Shown here in pieces: positions 27,300 through 43,745 of a DNA stretch of 64,000 bases; position 1 is the stretch's first letter, and the number at the start of each line of letters is the position of its first letter. The notes beneath the pieces are model-generated. The model was not told where the DNA came from. It searched no databases and was given only the letters and a program-made list of their open reading frames with translations. Position numbers and translations under genes: made by a program. Source of the DNA: Liolophura sinensis (taxonomy: Eukaryota > Mollusca > Polyplacophora > Chitonida > Chitonidae); contig NC_088295.1 in NCBI RefSeq assembly GCF_032854445.1, positions 63,223,249-63,287,248 of the forward strand, written 5' to 3'.

Positions 27300-30200
27300 C
27301 CCCTCCATATACATTAATTCACGACAAGTCTTTTGTGCGTTTATGAAAATAATAAACATGAAGTGGCTGTCTATTTTTTTTTTTTGGCATATATTTTAAG
27401 ACCACATCTGAAGGTGGCAATATTATCGACGTGGTCAGATGTTCAAGAGCTGAGGCTAATTCCAGAAGCACCCACCTTTTGTCCTATCTGCACAAAGACG
27501 CCAATTTCTTAGGCTCGACTTATATTATAATTGTAAAAAGAAATTTTCCGCCGCAAATTTCTCAAGAGACGCTTTTTTTTCTAGCGCAGCTGTCGATCAG
27601 TGAACAATAAAGTGAGGTTTTAGCGGGCTTTTGACCTCAAATGGGGCATTGATGGCTATTTGTTTTACCAACAACATCGGTCTGTGGCAAATGTGTATTC
27701 AATACGCCCGTGGAAGAGGAGCTTTTCTGAGGCCCGCAAAAGGGGCCTATATGCCCGGGAATCATTACAATCAGCCACACATATTTACACACAGCCAGTC
27801 AAGAAAAAACTCGACGCCAGCCACTCTCGATTGAGTCTGAATATGAGTGAATGACCATTTGCCCATTCAATTATATTGGGGAGTGCGACAGGGTGCTTCG
27901 CTTCCCAGCGGGACATTGGAATTGAATCAGAGCCCGAGATAACTCAACTGCGCGGTCGGCCACCATGGCCAAATGCAGGACAGCGGAAAAATGAATCTGA
28001 TGGGGAAACACTTTCCCATTTCATCTCTCCACAATTTGATTAAAGTACGTCTGCATACGACCGCACACACGGGACGACAAAACTGATTTGATTTTTCTAC
28101 CAAATGGCACGGTAATATTGAGCAGGTTGATGACGAGATGCTTTTCTTCTCACCATTCACAACTGTTGGGAACGACTCTTTGTCGTTTATCGCAGCGGAA
28201 AAATGGTCACTAGGACAACCGCAGAGTCGCAGTGTTATAATTTAATTTCAATGCAATTTCAGGTGTTGAGAAAAATTGCCAAGTTTATTCGATTTGAGAA
28301 AAAAGTAATTTTCCCGGTGGAATTAGGCAGAAGTGTTGATTACATCTGGGTGTAGAAATATGTGAAACTATATGGTCTTTGTTTTTGTGTTTTTAACACT
28401 TTGTTGATAATTTCGTGTTATGGCTTAAAACTCTTCTTAAGAGTCTACCTAACATGCATATTATCGGTCAGTTGAACTTGAAATAATAATCTACTTGTAT
28501 ACTTGTTTAAGGTTCCAGTATTTGACTGCTTGATATAACAGTGAGGGCAGCAACCTGCGGATGGTCGTGGGTTTCCCCCCGGCTCTGCCTGGTTTCCACC
28601 CACCATAATGCTAGCCGCCGTCGTATATGTGAAATATTCTTGAGTATGGCTTAAAACACCAATCAAATAAATAAATAAATAAACAGTGAGGTTCTCTTGT
28701 TGAGCTGGTATCGATTCTGGAATATTTTGATATAATGCATGCTGTTTCACTAGAACGCCATTCTGAAGACACCAGACATGATGCCTCATCTACGCATGTA
28801 GTTGCGATACACTGACACAGGGCAGTCCAATACGCGTAGGAAACCATGCCGGCTTCCAAAGCCAAAAGCAAGAGACACCTGACTATTTGGTGCTTAAATC
28901 CGTATAACAAGCATCTGTATACAAATACCGAATTTTGCTACGTCATTTTGTAGAAATACGCCACGTGTGATGCGTGTCCAAATTTCACACGTGCATATAC
29001 CATAACCTAGGCAATAATGGTGCGCCTATACGTGTACATATATAATGATATGGTAAAGCCTACAGGGATGAAAGCATATAGTATATGTTCCAGGTTATCG
29101 ACTGAAAGATCTTGATAGATCTGAACTGATAATGAACAATACCTTTAGTCTGTATACAGATTATCTGAGATTTGACCCGTGCCTTAAGCCACTCAAACAG
29201 TATATGCAGTATACATCAATCGTCTATCTCAGGTGCACACACAATGTATATAGGTATAGCTTATTTCGCCGTATGTACTGATACTATAAATAGATATATA
29301 TATAAAGAAGTACATGTTGTAGTGCACTTTGACAATGTCTCGAAAACTCTGGAAATAAAGCTTCTAGCTATCAAAATTTCGCCTTGGTTCTCACTATATA
29401 TGCGTTTCGCAAATCCGACGATAGAATATTCGTGGGTATTTTTGTCAGCATATGTGACTAAATCACATAGCCTGATCTGTCGTGTTCACCCTACCAACTT
29501 CGATACTATTCATTTCATTTCACGAGACTCAACAGAAGGTGAATGTAGGCATGTAGAAATTGTTACAAGAAGGCCGGCGGACAGGACTAATGCTCATGCA
29601 TTAGCCCGTCATCTTAGCCAATTTGGTTGTGCTAACAAAATAAAAAAAAATAGATGTGAACTGGACTTTTTAACGGCCTTTGTGTTAAAAGTATATCCTG
29701 CAAGGTAAAGGACCATGTCGAAAGTTTGGTCAATGTCATCTTTTCTTGGTGAGTTTCTGAGATATTGCGTATTCGTGTGGCGGTTTTCGAGGTGCTTTTC
29801 ATATACCTTTGTTTATTTATTTATGTATCATACAGTAGGGTATATCACAAATAGGGTTGCTGGACTGAGTCAAAAATGGGTCAAACGCCGATGCTAATGG
29901 GAATCTTATTGTTGAATCCCGATTACTTGGAGCAAAGAGCAATGTATGCTTTGATCGATCAAGCAACAAAGTCAAAAATTAACGCAAATCCAGCTCTCGC
30001 TCGCTAGTTTCGCCGTTGGCAATGGTTTGCTGCTTGCAGTCCAATTTTGCCTCACGTTTCAACCAGACCGCCGTCTGTGTACAAGGGAAACACTTTTGAG
30101 CAACAGTCAAATAAATAATTAAATCATTCATTATGCTGAATAAGATTGCCACTTTCGATGAACATTTGCAATCAAAGCAGTACATTATTTATACATTATT

Positions 30201-30460
30201 TGGAAAACCGTCATTCCGGTGTATCATTTCACCTGGCTCTATACCCGAATTCATCCTCATTCTATAATTTATATGATACTTTCTTGGTTCTTTGATGGTT
30301 TACGTTTCTTGAAAACTCGTCTTGCAGTCACTGATTTGGATGTTGCATGGTTGACGATTGGTATATATTTGAATGTCTGTCTCGATCGACACCTACATTT
30401 GACTCTATACTGTACATACATCGCTGTCACAGACTGTTATATATGCTGGAATGTTTGTAC
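27300..30460. other. Intergenic with one SINE
   Basis: 27870-28200 is complex and repeat-free. 29172-29708 is the longest open frame in the window (178 codons) but resembles nothing known to me and is of a length expected by chance. Confidence 0.5.
28547..28681 (+). repeat. 5'-truncated SINE with target-site duplication
   Basis: Central domain and (AAAT)n tail in + orientation. Duplication AACAGTGAGG at 28537-28546 and 28682-28691. Confidence 0.88.
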
Positions 30461-30462
30461 TG

Positions 30463-30590
30463 CGGTTGCTCGTGGGTTTCCCCCGGGCTCTGCCCGGTTT
30501 CCTCCCACCATAATGCTGGCCGCCGTCGTATAAGTGAAATATTCTTGAGTACGGCGTAAAACACCAATCAAATAAATAAAATAAATAAAT
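30463..30590 (+). repeat. 5'-truncated SINE
   Basis: Well-preserved central domain and 3' end (tacggcgtaaaacaccaatc) with a (AAATA)n tail. No convincing target-site duplication. Confidence 0.85.
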
Positions 30591-31099
30591 TGTATTTCGA
30601 CTGACAAGTGAACACATGCATGCCGATGAGATCAAGCGTACTACTTTAATGTAATTATCTATGATAAGCGTACAAACCAGACGGTGCAACAGTCACATAG
30701 TTCATAAAGATTTGACTCCAAAATGTTCCTTTGACCCTTTGTTTATCAGTAATAGTGTAAATAAACAAGCGGCTTGAGATAATGGACAGCCCTCTGTTTT
30801 GATAGAATTTAAACAAGGCTAATCTTATCACGTTCTGTGTATATATCTCCAACTGATTGATATACTGAAGAACAACACGACATATTACACAAGAGCCCCC
30901 TTGTTTAAACTCGTCACGGGCATATGGGCGTTACTCTATATAGACGTTTTACAAAGTGATCCACTTTCAAAACGGTTTGTATATGTATACATACATGTAC
31001 AGATATCAACTACATAAATATAAATGCGTGCATGTGTTTTAAAGCCAGAGATGCCTGGATTTAGCCTATATGATTTAGTTGTCAGAGTCAAGCAATGAA

Positions 31100-31365
31100 G
31101 GGGCCTCCGTGGCTCAGTCGGTTAGCGCGCTAGCGTAGCGTAATGACCCAGGAGTCTCTCACCAATGCGGCCGCTGTGAGTTCAAGTCCAGCTCACGCTG
31201 GCTTCCTCTCCGGCCGTACGTGGGAAGGTCTGCCAGCAACCTGCTGATGGTCGTGGGTTTCCTCCGGGCTCTGCCCGGTTTCCACCCAAAATAATGCTTG
31301 CCACCGTCGTATAAGTGAAATATTCTTGAGTACAGCGTAAAACTCCAATCAAATAAATAAATAAA
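31100..31365 (+). repeat. Full-length tRNA-derived SINE, reference copy (V-domain type)
   Basis: A complete 266-bp element. The 5' head is tRNA-like, starting GGGGCCTCCGTGGCTCAGTC with an A-box (TGGCTCAGTCGG) and a B-box (GAGTTCAAGTCC at about 31177). The middle carries the conserved domain (reads cgggctctgcccggtttcc, then ccaccgtcgtataagtgaaa). The 3' end reads aaactccaatc followed by (AAAT)n. It is flanked by a perfect 12-bp target-site duplication TCAAGCAATGAA (31088-31099 and 31366-31377), so this is a bona fide and fairly recent retroposition. It is a non-coding pol III unit that depends on a partner LINE. Family name (RUDI-like V-SINE) is from memory. Confidence 0.92.
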
Positions 31366-31534
31366 TCAAGCAATGAAAGTGTTTAACGCTGTAGATAGAC
31401 AGCTTGTTTAATTATAAAGCACACTCATTTACACGTTTATGGGTACAGAGGTATACCGCATCATAGAACATATAGTGAAGTATCCAAACTGTGTTACTTC
31501 GACGGGATTTTCTGCCCACATTCCGCGTAGTCTT

Positions 31535-31757
31535 TAGCTAGCTTAGACAGCTAAAGCGCTGGCGCGCTGCGACTGGCAGCCCCTTGACCAATGATATCAC
31601 GCATTCAAATTCTTCTAGCCCTGCATCTGCTGTGGCTTTTTAGTCGGGAGGTTTGTCAGGTACGTAGAGAAAAGCCGTTCCTGCCATTCTGGTTTGGAGA
31701 CCCCGTCGTCCTGTAAGTGAAAAGTCTTGAGTCCGGCTAAATACTAATCAGATAAAT
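31535..31757 (+). repeat. Ancient SINE copy
   Basis: A head remnant with gcgctggcgcgctgcg, body tagtcgggaggtttgtcagg and 3' end ctgtaagtgaaaagtcttga. It is strongly diverged from the young copy 180 bases upstream. Confidence 0.5.
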
Positions 31758-31910
31758 ATGTCAAGTAAATCCAGTTTCCGCCGAGCACCAATAATCCTAA
31801 TGGCTGTCCTATACATGCAGTTGAACTGTATTTGAGTATGGCGTAAAACGCCTAAAAATCATGTGCAGAAATCACGAAAACCTTGTTCTGATTTGTACTC
31901 AGCTGACAAC

Positions 31911-32159
31911 TATGCATAGATAGTTGCATAAAAAGGCATAAAAAGCATCGATTGAAAGTTAACTGTTTTCAGGGATTGGGGTGGAGGAGGAGAACTACAT
32001 GTACCTCGCTTTGGAGCTCAACATAAGCTATGCATAGATAGTTGCATAGTTTGGTTACATAAAAAGGCATAAAAAGCATCGACTGAAAGTTAACTGTTTT
32101 CAGGGATTGGGGTGGAGGAGGAGAACTACATGTACCTCGCTTTGGAGCTCAACATAAGC
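31911..32159. repeat. Tandem duplication of a 118-bp segment
   Basis: Units 31911-32028 and 32029-32159 are nearly identical. The second carries a 14-base insertion (tagtttggttacat, near 32046-32060) and one C/T difference in tcga(t/c)tgaaag. A recent local duplication. Confidence 0.9.
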
Positions 32160-32359
32160 GGAGCAGACCAAGTTCTGGTGGACCCGGTGTCAATATAATG
32201 CGACTGGACAGTGCGTCGTGTCTGGTATCTTTGGTATGGCGTACCATTGAGGCAGTTATATAAATATGTCGGTACTGGATCGAACCTGATACAAGGAGAC
32301 AAGGTCGTGATATGATCAAAATAATGTTGGCAGCGACGTGAAAGTCCCAACCAAACAAA
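32160..32359 (+). repeat. Family B repeat
   Basis: Contains cccggtgtcaatataatgcg, accattgaggcag, gatacaaggagacaagg and a 3' end with gcgacgtgaaag. It lies directly after the local tandem duplication. Confidence 0.6.
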
Positions 32360-35300
32360 CTACTTTTTATTATATATATTTGTCGTTATCCATGCTCCAA
32401 AAATGCAATGGTTTAAGCGAAACGCATGCAAATCACTGAACCTGTCGACCAATCAACAATCAACAAACAATCAATCAACAGATTATAGAAATGGATAGTC
32501 TGTCAAACTATTACTAGAGAAATAAATAGACCAATCAACCAATCAGCCGGTTAATCACTTGGATACACTGGAAAACTGCATTGGGCTTCGAATAAAAAAA
32601 TGAATTAATTAATTATCGCCGCATGTCGCGTTTCGTTTCACTGTAGCATAACCTCGAGTCTAATCCAAGTAGCGCGGTCAAAACTATGCAGACAGCCAGC
32701 ATACATGCCGCTGTTGTCACAATAATCTGGAAAAATTGTCTGACAAAATATCCAGCAAAGAGGTTATCTGTATATGAAAAAAAAGGAACGAACCGTATTG
32801 CGAGTTTAGTTGATTGATACTCAGCTTAATTCGCCGCTGACATTTATGGATTTTGTCTTTTGTGAATGTGTCTGCACATTTGGACAACTCAATCGTTTAC
32901 CGACACCCGGAAAGTTGCTTCTGCACACAACTGTCATAAGTGGATCGGATATTACTGATCGGTCGCGCTTGCCAGTGTTTGCCAGCTGATAAAACCCGGA
33001 CACATCATCGCGACTTACACACAGGTTCGTGCGAGCGAGAATCCAGTGTTGCGGCCGTTGAGCCGAGATGAGGGCAAAGACAAACTATACACAAAACCAA
33101 TAATAATCCCGAGAATTGATTGTTGATTGGATCGTCTGAGGGCGTGGGTGCCTTGGGTGTGACCAACACACGCCCACAAAACCACGTGGGTTTCGGTTTT
33201 TTTCTTTTTTTTTTTAATGTTGACTAAAACATTTCTGCAGTCTAGACTGTGACGTTATACAAACCGCGTATTGTTTATGCCTTTGGTCTGAACTGAAGAG
33301 TAATGAATGCATGTTGAGGGTATAGGATCTACCGTTATACATACACCACGAATATAGCTGCGTTACATACCCTTCTTACAATTGGCAAATTTTTACCTCT
33401 TGAATTCTTTTATATTGCCGAAGAAGGCCTATAATATTCTCCACGTACCGTATATATGATGGTAAATTGTAGCCTTATAATCTGTCACTAATTCAGCGCA
33501 TGGTTTGTTATAATTATTAATTAAAATAAATAATACAATGTTGATCAGTTCTACGATCACGGTAATGTTGTATACATGCGTTTCAACATAATCTCGAAAA
33601 GTCTAAATGTTTCAAATAATTAATATGCTATGTAACCAGTCTAAAAACCATTATTAGGAAGGACAACATAACAGCAGTTAAATCTCTGACAAAACACCAC
33701 TGTAATTACCCTCAATGCATGTATCTCCTCCGTATTTCATATACCCCGTGGAAGTATATATTGGAACACGCTGTTAGCGGTCAATAAACCAAATAAATGA
33801 CCAGTAAAACTGACCCTGTTTTCTAAAGAGAAGTCGGCAAACACCAGAAACAGCCACTTCCGGCAAGTCACGCCAAAATCGTAAAAAATGATTCTTTTCG
33901 TTGGGTATAATGGGCTTTGGACAATGAAGCAATTTCCTCGAGTAGCAGCCCGGTGGTGATGAGTGTATTAGCCTTATTGAGCTCCTCCTATCATTCCGTA
34001 TGATTTACCACGACCGTATACCATATCTTCAAAGCTTGGTACGATAGGTATCTATTATACAGAGGATTTGAATGTGACTAAGGTTTTGTAGCTCGGGACG
34101 ATTACTGGTAAAATTAATGACGCCTATGTAATACCATTCTAATCTCACAAAGCCAATAATCTTACAGTGTATTGGTATTGCTACAAAATATGAAAGAATG
34201 AAGGATTTGTAAACTCAAAAGGAACAATCGAATGAGGTGTAGCCTGTACCGGATATTATACTCTTAGACAGCGACTGACCACTGTCCAGCTCTATTTATA
34301 AAATATTTTTACACTGTATGATGAATAATTTCGTTTATGCTAAACGTTGTAATAAAAAAAAAAAACATTTCACTTAGTTAGTTTAGTGGTTAGGTTTGTG
34401 GGTGGAGGATTGGCAAGAGCAGACCACCGCCCTTTACCAGGTACCTGACAACCTCCCTGACTGAAATATAAGCGTTTGCTGTAAACACAGTTATGTAGTA
34501 AAATGCTCCCTCTATACGCTATAAGTAACGGTATGTTTGTTATTTGATAAGCAGTATATGTGCGAGTGGGTAAACATCTTGCAATTTTTGGCAATCAAAC
34601 TAATTTATGGCTGTTTTGACAGAGTGATTAATTTACTGATATATACTTTCAACGAGAAGTATAAATTGGTCTTAAGCCGAAATTGTTTCCAATTCATACT
34701 GAAAAAAAATCTGCGGTCATAAAACTGAACCAATAGCAATCACAAGGCTATATTGTTGCTGTTGCTACAGGAATTATAATATATAAATCTGTCACTTTGT
34801 GCTTTCACGAATCCAAAGGGTGGTATTAAAGAGAGTGTCCTGATTCCAATCAGAGAGCAGTAAACTTCAGGACGTCCTTCGGAAATACACATTAAAGGAA
34901 TTCAAGCATTTTATCACATTTAGAAATTAACGTGACTGTTTAAATTACGACTCGCGAACAAATTCGTCCGTTATTGAATGATCGACAGCGTAATTTTAGA
35001 GTTTATCAGGGTCCAGAAATCACATCATAAAGCAGAGACAAAATTATATTTTCGCGCAGGGTAACTTTTGCTTTACGCAAGAGGGACATCAAAGGGTTGT
35101 GCGTTCAGCAGTGGTATTAACATCGCTATCGGGCCCATTAATGTTCAAGATATTATCTAGATTTCATCATAGAAGACAGTGCACAATCTGGAAGCTGTAG
35201 CTTTGTCGTAATTATAGAAGGGAGCGTAAAATCATCAAAGAGCTCATGGTGAAAAATGACAAAAGGGAACTGCCACGATTTTCTGGGAAGTCTTTTGGCA

Positions 35301-37679
35301 TGGCATGGATCACTTGTCCTAAAGTCGATTGCTGATAAATCAGCGCTTCTTGTTTGCTTTGATGTCAGCGGCGACAGTGCAGCCAAATGGCAATGATTTG
35401 AGGGATTGCAATAAATTTTCATGAAAAGGCGATATGCCAAATGAAATTCAATTCAAATGTAATTATACCGCTAGAAACCTTGCCTGTATAGACTCGGAGT
35501 TTCCAATTGATGACCCAGACTGTTCACGAGAATGGAATAACTGCGTGCGTTGCTTTGACGTATTAGACCTCCTGGAAACTTTACTCGCTGAAGAACGCCA
35601 CTACAATCTCTGGAGCATCTACGTGAGACGTCTGTCCGTCTCTCTACAGACCAATCAGACTGTCTATTATACGCCCCGGGCACATTAGTAAGCCACTGAC
35701 AATCCTGGAATTCAATTATAGGTCCTGGCAATAAATTCGTCTCAAGAGACAAGTTGAATGAAAATAATCAAATTTTGACTTTCATACACAAAAGTGTTGC
35801 TGTGGCTTAGGCGATGATGATGAAACTCTATCCGAATACTCAACTGAGGTATCCAGAGTGTTGAGGACAAACCAAGCAGAAATTTTATCTAGTCCACTTT
35901 TCAACTATTAATCTGTATATGGTCACTTTCAGGTCAGTATATGGGTGTGTGTTGTAGCGTGGGGTGTTTGTTGTACCCTTGCAACTCTTAACAGTTTTCG
36001 ACAATTACTGATTTGCCTGTTAAATTCACCTTCTTTTAGTTTTTTTTTAAGCAAAATTAATTGACATCTTCAAATGGTAGCTGTGAAACATTTTCCAGAA
36101 CTCGCATACAAAGGAAATTCTGTTCACTTACGAACAAAACATGTAAATTCTAAATTCGAAACATGCATGACTATGTTTTGCAAACCAAAGCTTTTATAAG
36201 AGGGCCCAGTGAGGCTTATTTGAGCTTAAACCTCGCCGTATGTGTTTCACGATTCGCGTAAGCAATGAAACCAAATGTATGAAATTCTGCTGAACGGAGA
36301 ACGTAGTAACGGCAAATAATAATCTGTCATGCCCGTATTGGTCAATATTTCACAAAATACAAATCAGTCAGGCTTGACCGATGCACTTTATAATCACCCT
36401 CAAGTATCACTTTAGCAATACAAATGACGGCGAATAATGTAATGAATCGCCAACTCTCTCATTCTGAATTTAATCTCGGGACGTTATAGATGGAAAGATA
36501 ACCCGTATGACGTAGTTACCTCAGACAGTCCAATTAAGTCCATCAACATATCTGTAACATTACGCGCAGGCGCACAGAGTCATTTTGTCATTTCCGCTGC
36601 TGATTAGCCGTGAGCGGCGCCAGACGTTCTATATCATTTATAATATGATCATCATGATTAGACATAATTATACGATTACGTGCTCTGATAATTAACACGT
36701 TACTCACAACAGATTATTATTATTATTATCGCTACATTAGACTGTTTATTGCCAATGTCTATAGATTCATCACAAAAGGATTTGCAGGTTTCATATGTAC
36801 CCGTACGTAAGACACAGCAGAAGACCATTTCTTCAGACTGCAAGGATGCAGCGGGTATGATGTGACAATTTGCTGCCAGCCAAACGGCCCAATCGGGTGA
36901 TCTTCACGTTTCACGTTGCAGATGTCTTCCGGTTTAAACCACGACCGCCAGACGGAAACTACCTTTAGTCACGATTATACTTTCGAATCGATGACCGCAA
37001 TCAATTACGTGAAAGACTCCCATAGAGAGTCTTGTGTGTTTGTCTCCAGCGAGCAGAAATGTCAGCCGGCGGTATTCCCGGCCATGCTCACGACCTGCAG
37101 ACGTGCAGCTTTTGTTTCACATAAAACCGTTTTTGTTACAACAGACGACATAAACCGAAATATATTTTTCCTTTTGCCCGTCCAAAACAAAGCCTCATCG
37201 AACCAGAGTAGAACTTTGTGTTTACATTTTCCCGGCTGGGTTAGTATAATATTTTCTTAACTCTTCGACAATCAATTCAGCGCTCATTTAGCGTATTGAT
37301 AAGAAGTTGTCGACGTCATTGAGCACGTGACCTAGAGAGGCAGCCATAGAGTCAAGTACATGTAGAGCCCAATGTCTCTATGACTGGCATGCCGTATTGA
37401 CTTTATCTAAGATACTCAAACTGACAATAAAACATGCTTAATAAATACATCCAATGTTAATCATCGGCAAAAGAAGTGCATTTATTCCAAAACACTCATT
37501 TTACTATTAACATATTACCGTTCATCATGAGCTGTGTTGAATAACTGAATATTTCCTGTGTATCCAATTATACGTCCCACAAAATCAACATTCGTAATGA
37601 TTTAACCCTGACTGGAAACATAGGTGGCAGAATCGTCCGACCGCTATTTATACATAATATATATAACAAGGCACATAAC
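32360..37679. other. Intergenic, nothing recognised apart from one SINE fragment
   Basis: 35160-35700 and 36900-37260 are repeat-free and of relatively high complexity, with unrecognised open frames; they are candidates for conserved regulatory sequence. The rest is AT-rich. Confidence 0.5.
34365..34470 (-). repeat. Ancient SINE body fragment
   Basis: gggtggaggattggcaagag and ccaggtacctgacaacctcc match the older SINE body type. Confidence 0.4.
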
Positions 37680-38515
37680 TTCATTGCCTAGGACAGAACT
37701 TAGCTAACATAACTGGACACAAAACACGGGAAAATAGTCCAATCTCAACCAAACAACGTTCGTTCAAAAGTTGACACATTAAGCTTTACACTGGTGTATA
37801 AATCGGCCCACAAACGTACTTTTGCTCGGCTACACGAAGCCGAAAACCCGTAAGTTTGTAGGGTTTTGGTTTAGTCGGACAAATCCGATAACATGGAAAA
37901 GACCAATGAGCGACAGTTCTGGCTTGATTTCTCAGCGATGAAAGCCGCTGGTGCCGCCATATTTCTGTCATCGAGTGAAATGTTATTTGCATGAAACACT
38001 TTGAAATACCTTGATTGGCTACAGCCTATGGAAGTTATAAGGCATTCTCTGTTTTATACTCCATCACTTGTGATCCGTCAGCTTCGCTCTGATTGATCAC
38101 TGATTCGCTTACAACCAATCAGAGCGATAGAGGGAAGTTGAAATGACAGATTTGCGTCTATGGATTAAAAAAACAGAGAATGCAGCATAACTGCCGTAAA
38201 CCGTAACCAATCACGATATTTCAAAGTGTTTTATTAAACAAACATTTCTCTTTGGCTTTCATTACTGAGAAATCAAGTCAGAACTGTCGCCAGGCGGTTT
38301 TCCTGTTACCGGATTTGTCCGACTAAACAAAAAACCTACAAATTTACGGGTTTCCGGCTTCGTGTAGCCATGTGAAACCATGCTTGTTTGCCGATTCACA
38401 CACCAATGTAACACTTAATGTGTCAGCTTTTGAATAAACGTTGTTTGGTTGAGATTGGGACTATTTTTCCGTGTTTTATGTCAAGTTATGTAAAGTTGTG
38501 TGTCAATGCATTTTC
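37680..38515. repeat. Large imperfect inverted repeat (arms about 400 bp)
   Basis: The left arm (about 37680-38097) is the imperfect reverse complement of the right arm (about 38117-38515), with a loop of roughly 20 bases. Paired landmarks: aatctcaaccaaacaacgtt (left, about 37741) with aacgttgtttggttgagatt (right, about 38437); ggctacacgaagccg with cggcttcgtgtagcc; gtttagtcggacaaatccg with cggatttgtccgactaaac; cattctctgttt with aaacagagaatg; gctctgattg with caatcagagc. No transposase frame is present. It may be a foldback-type non-autonomous element or an inverted duplication. Confidence 0.88.
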
Positions 38516-38599
38516 AAGTTATTATTCCTGATTTTGGTATTTGGTTCCTTGTTTACTATGTCTACCTAACTGTTATATTAGCAGACCAATCGCAATACA

Positions 38600-38855
38600 G
38601 ACACGACCGCTTCGGTTGCCTAATGGTTCAAACCGTGGTCAGGTCATATCAAAGATTTTAAAAATGGTGAAAATGGTGCTTACCCCTGCTTCGCGTGGCA
38701 AGCAGCACTGACAGGTAGGCCCGGTGTCGGTGTAATGTAACTGGGTGGGGTGTAATATCTGCTGTCTGGTGGCCATCTTCGTGAAGTCTTCCACTCGTAG
38801 AAACTTTCAAGCTCTTAAATCTATACAGGCAGGTTTTCATCAAACCCATAAAAAC
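38600..38855 (+). repeat. Family B repeat, nearly complete
   Basis: It has a tRNA-like B-box (tggttcaaaccgtgg), then ggcccggtgtcggtgtaatg and actgggtggggtgt. It lies immediately right of the large inverted repeat. Confidence 0.6.
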
Positions 38856-38983
38856 TTAATTTCATAGGAAATATCCACGAAAATAGAAAACTAAAAAAAA
38901 AAAACGAGATGCGAGGTCCGGACACCAATTTTGATCACAGAGCATGCATGCAAAATGACACTAAGACTGCCAATTTTTATTTA

Positions 38984-39490
38984 AGTCCTAGGCATTACTT
39001 AACTCGAGATTCAGCTGACGACGTCCTGGGCATTATTTAACTCGAGATTCAGCTGGCGACGTCCTGGGCATTATTAAACTCGAGATTCAGCTGGCGACGT
39101 CCTGGACATTACTTAACTCGAAATTCAGCTGGCGACGTCCTGGGCATTACTTAACTCGAAATTCAGCTGGCGACGTCCTGGGCATTACTTAACTCGAGAT
39201 TCAGCTGGCGACATCCTGTGCATTATTTAACTCGAGATTCAGCTAGCGACGTCCTGGCCATTACTTAACTCGAGATTCAGCTGGCGACGTCCTGGGCATT
39301 ACTTAACTCGAAATTCAGCTGGCGACGTCCTGAACATTACTTAACTCGAAATTCAGCTGGCGACGTCCTGGGCATTACCTAACTCGAGATTCAGCTGGCG
39401 ACGTCCTGGGCATTAGGCCCTACTTAACTCGAGATTCAGCTGGCGACGTCCTGGGCATTACTTAACTCAAAATTCAGCTGGCGACATCTT
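38984..39490. repeat. 38-bp minisatellite, 13 copies
   Basis: The unit contains aactcgagattcagctggcg followed by acgtcctgggcattactt; attcagct recurs at 39009, 39047, 39085 and on to about 39468. Variants alternate between CTCGAGA and CTCGAAA, and one copy has a five-base insertion (about 39416). Confidence 0.95.
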
Positions 39491-42619
<3,129 letters not shown>

Positions 42620-43658
42620 GCTTATTGCACTGTGTGTATAAGCCTTGTGTCACTGACATGAATGTAACTGTAACATATCATTAGATTATGTAGTGGGACC
42701 AAATAAAAAAGATAGTACGTTTTATGCACAGACATCCGCTTTGGGCAATATATAGCATTTCTCTTGATGTCGTGATTCGTAACTACGCTATAACCATTCA
42801 AGGAATCTTCTAGTAATTACAGGAATTACTGAAATGTTAATAACACAGTGGAAACCCTCAGCATCACATTTTACCTCATCAGGTCATATCGCCATATTAT
42901 ATATGGAAAGTGCGCTCTTTGCCAATCCAGTGATTCTCCCAAATTAATAAACATGGATGAATAACTTATAAATCTATTTGCATCACCGTACCATAAATAT
43001 AACCTCAGTGTATACACGGTGCATAAAGCAGTGCCTTGCTGAGTTTCAGGAATGAAAAACACAAGTGCTGTTTGAAATAGCAATAATTACATTGAAATGC
43101 TTGAAATCAAAATAGAGCTTCACTTTCATCTTGAGAATATGAAATAGTAAAATGTTCTATGGAATACAGATATTTTTAACTGACATGGTTGACTACATCC
43201 AAGTTTATACGTATGTTATAGGCCTATGTATGAGTATACTCTTCCGTCGAAGACAAGACGCTTATGATCATGTATGGCTAAATAGATTTAAGGCTGTAAA
43301 CAAGAAAACCTGCATGCAGTCAAAAGCTGCAAAGCTGCATAGCATACAGAGAAAATGGCTCATGTTCATTTAGGTGCATACTGCAAATCAAGTACCCTAT
43401 TTCCTCTAAAATTTCGGACACCTGGTCTACTCTTTTTAGCCAATATATATGTACTTTTAGCAGGAATATTGAGTTTCTTTTTCCTCACATGGTTAGACCA
43501 TCTAATGAACAATAAAGTCATATCTTTACTTTTGCAAAAGGCTGGTAAAGAAATGCAATATTCTACGTTCAACGCTACAAATATCTGTGCCAAATTTTAG
43601 AAGAATTAGGATCTGTGTGCGTGTTCAGCCAACAAGTTATACATTTATTAATTTCTTC

Positions 43659-43745
43659 ATTTATTTATTTATTTGCGCCATAGTCAAAATTATTTCACTT
43701 ATACGACGGTGATCAAGATTATGGGTGGGGAGAATTGAACAAGTT
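43659..43745 (-). repeat. Diverged SINE 3' fragment
   Basis: (TTTA)n tail, then tcacttatacgacggtgatc and attatgggtgggg. Confidence 0.6.

Noticed and set aside
29172-29708. Longest open frame in the window (178 codons, + strand)
   Set aside because: No domain, motif or codon pattern is recognisable, and in 64 kb of AT-rich DNA one frame of this length is expected by chance. There is no splice or promoter context.
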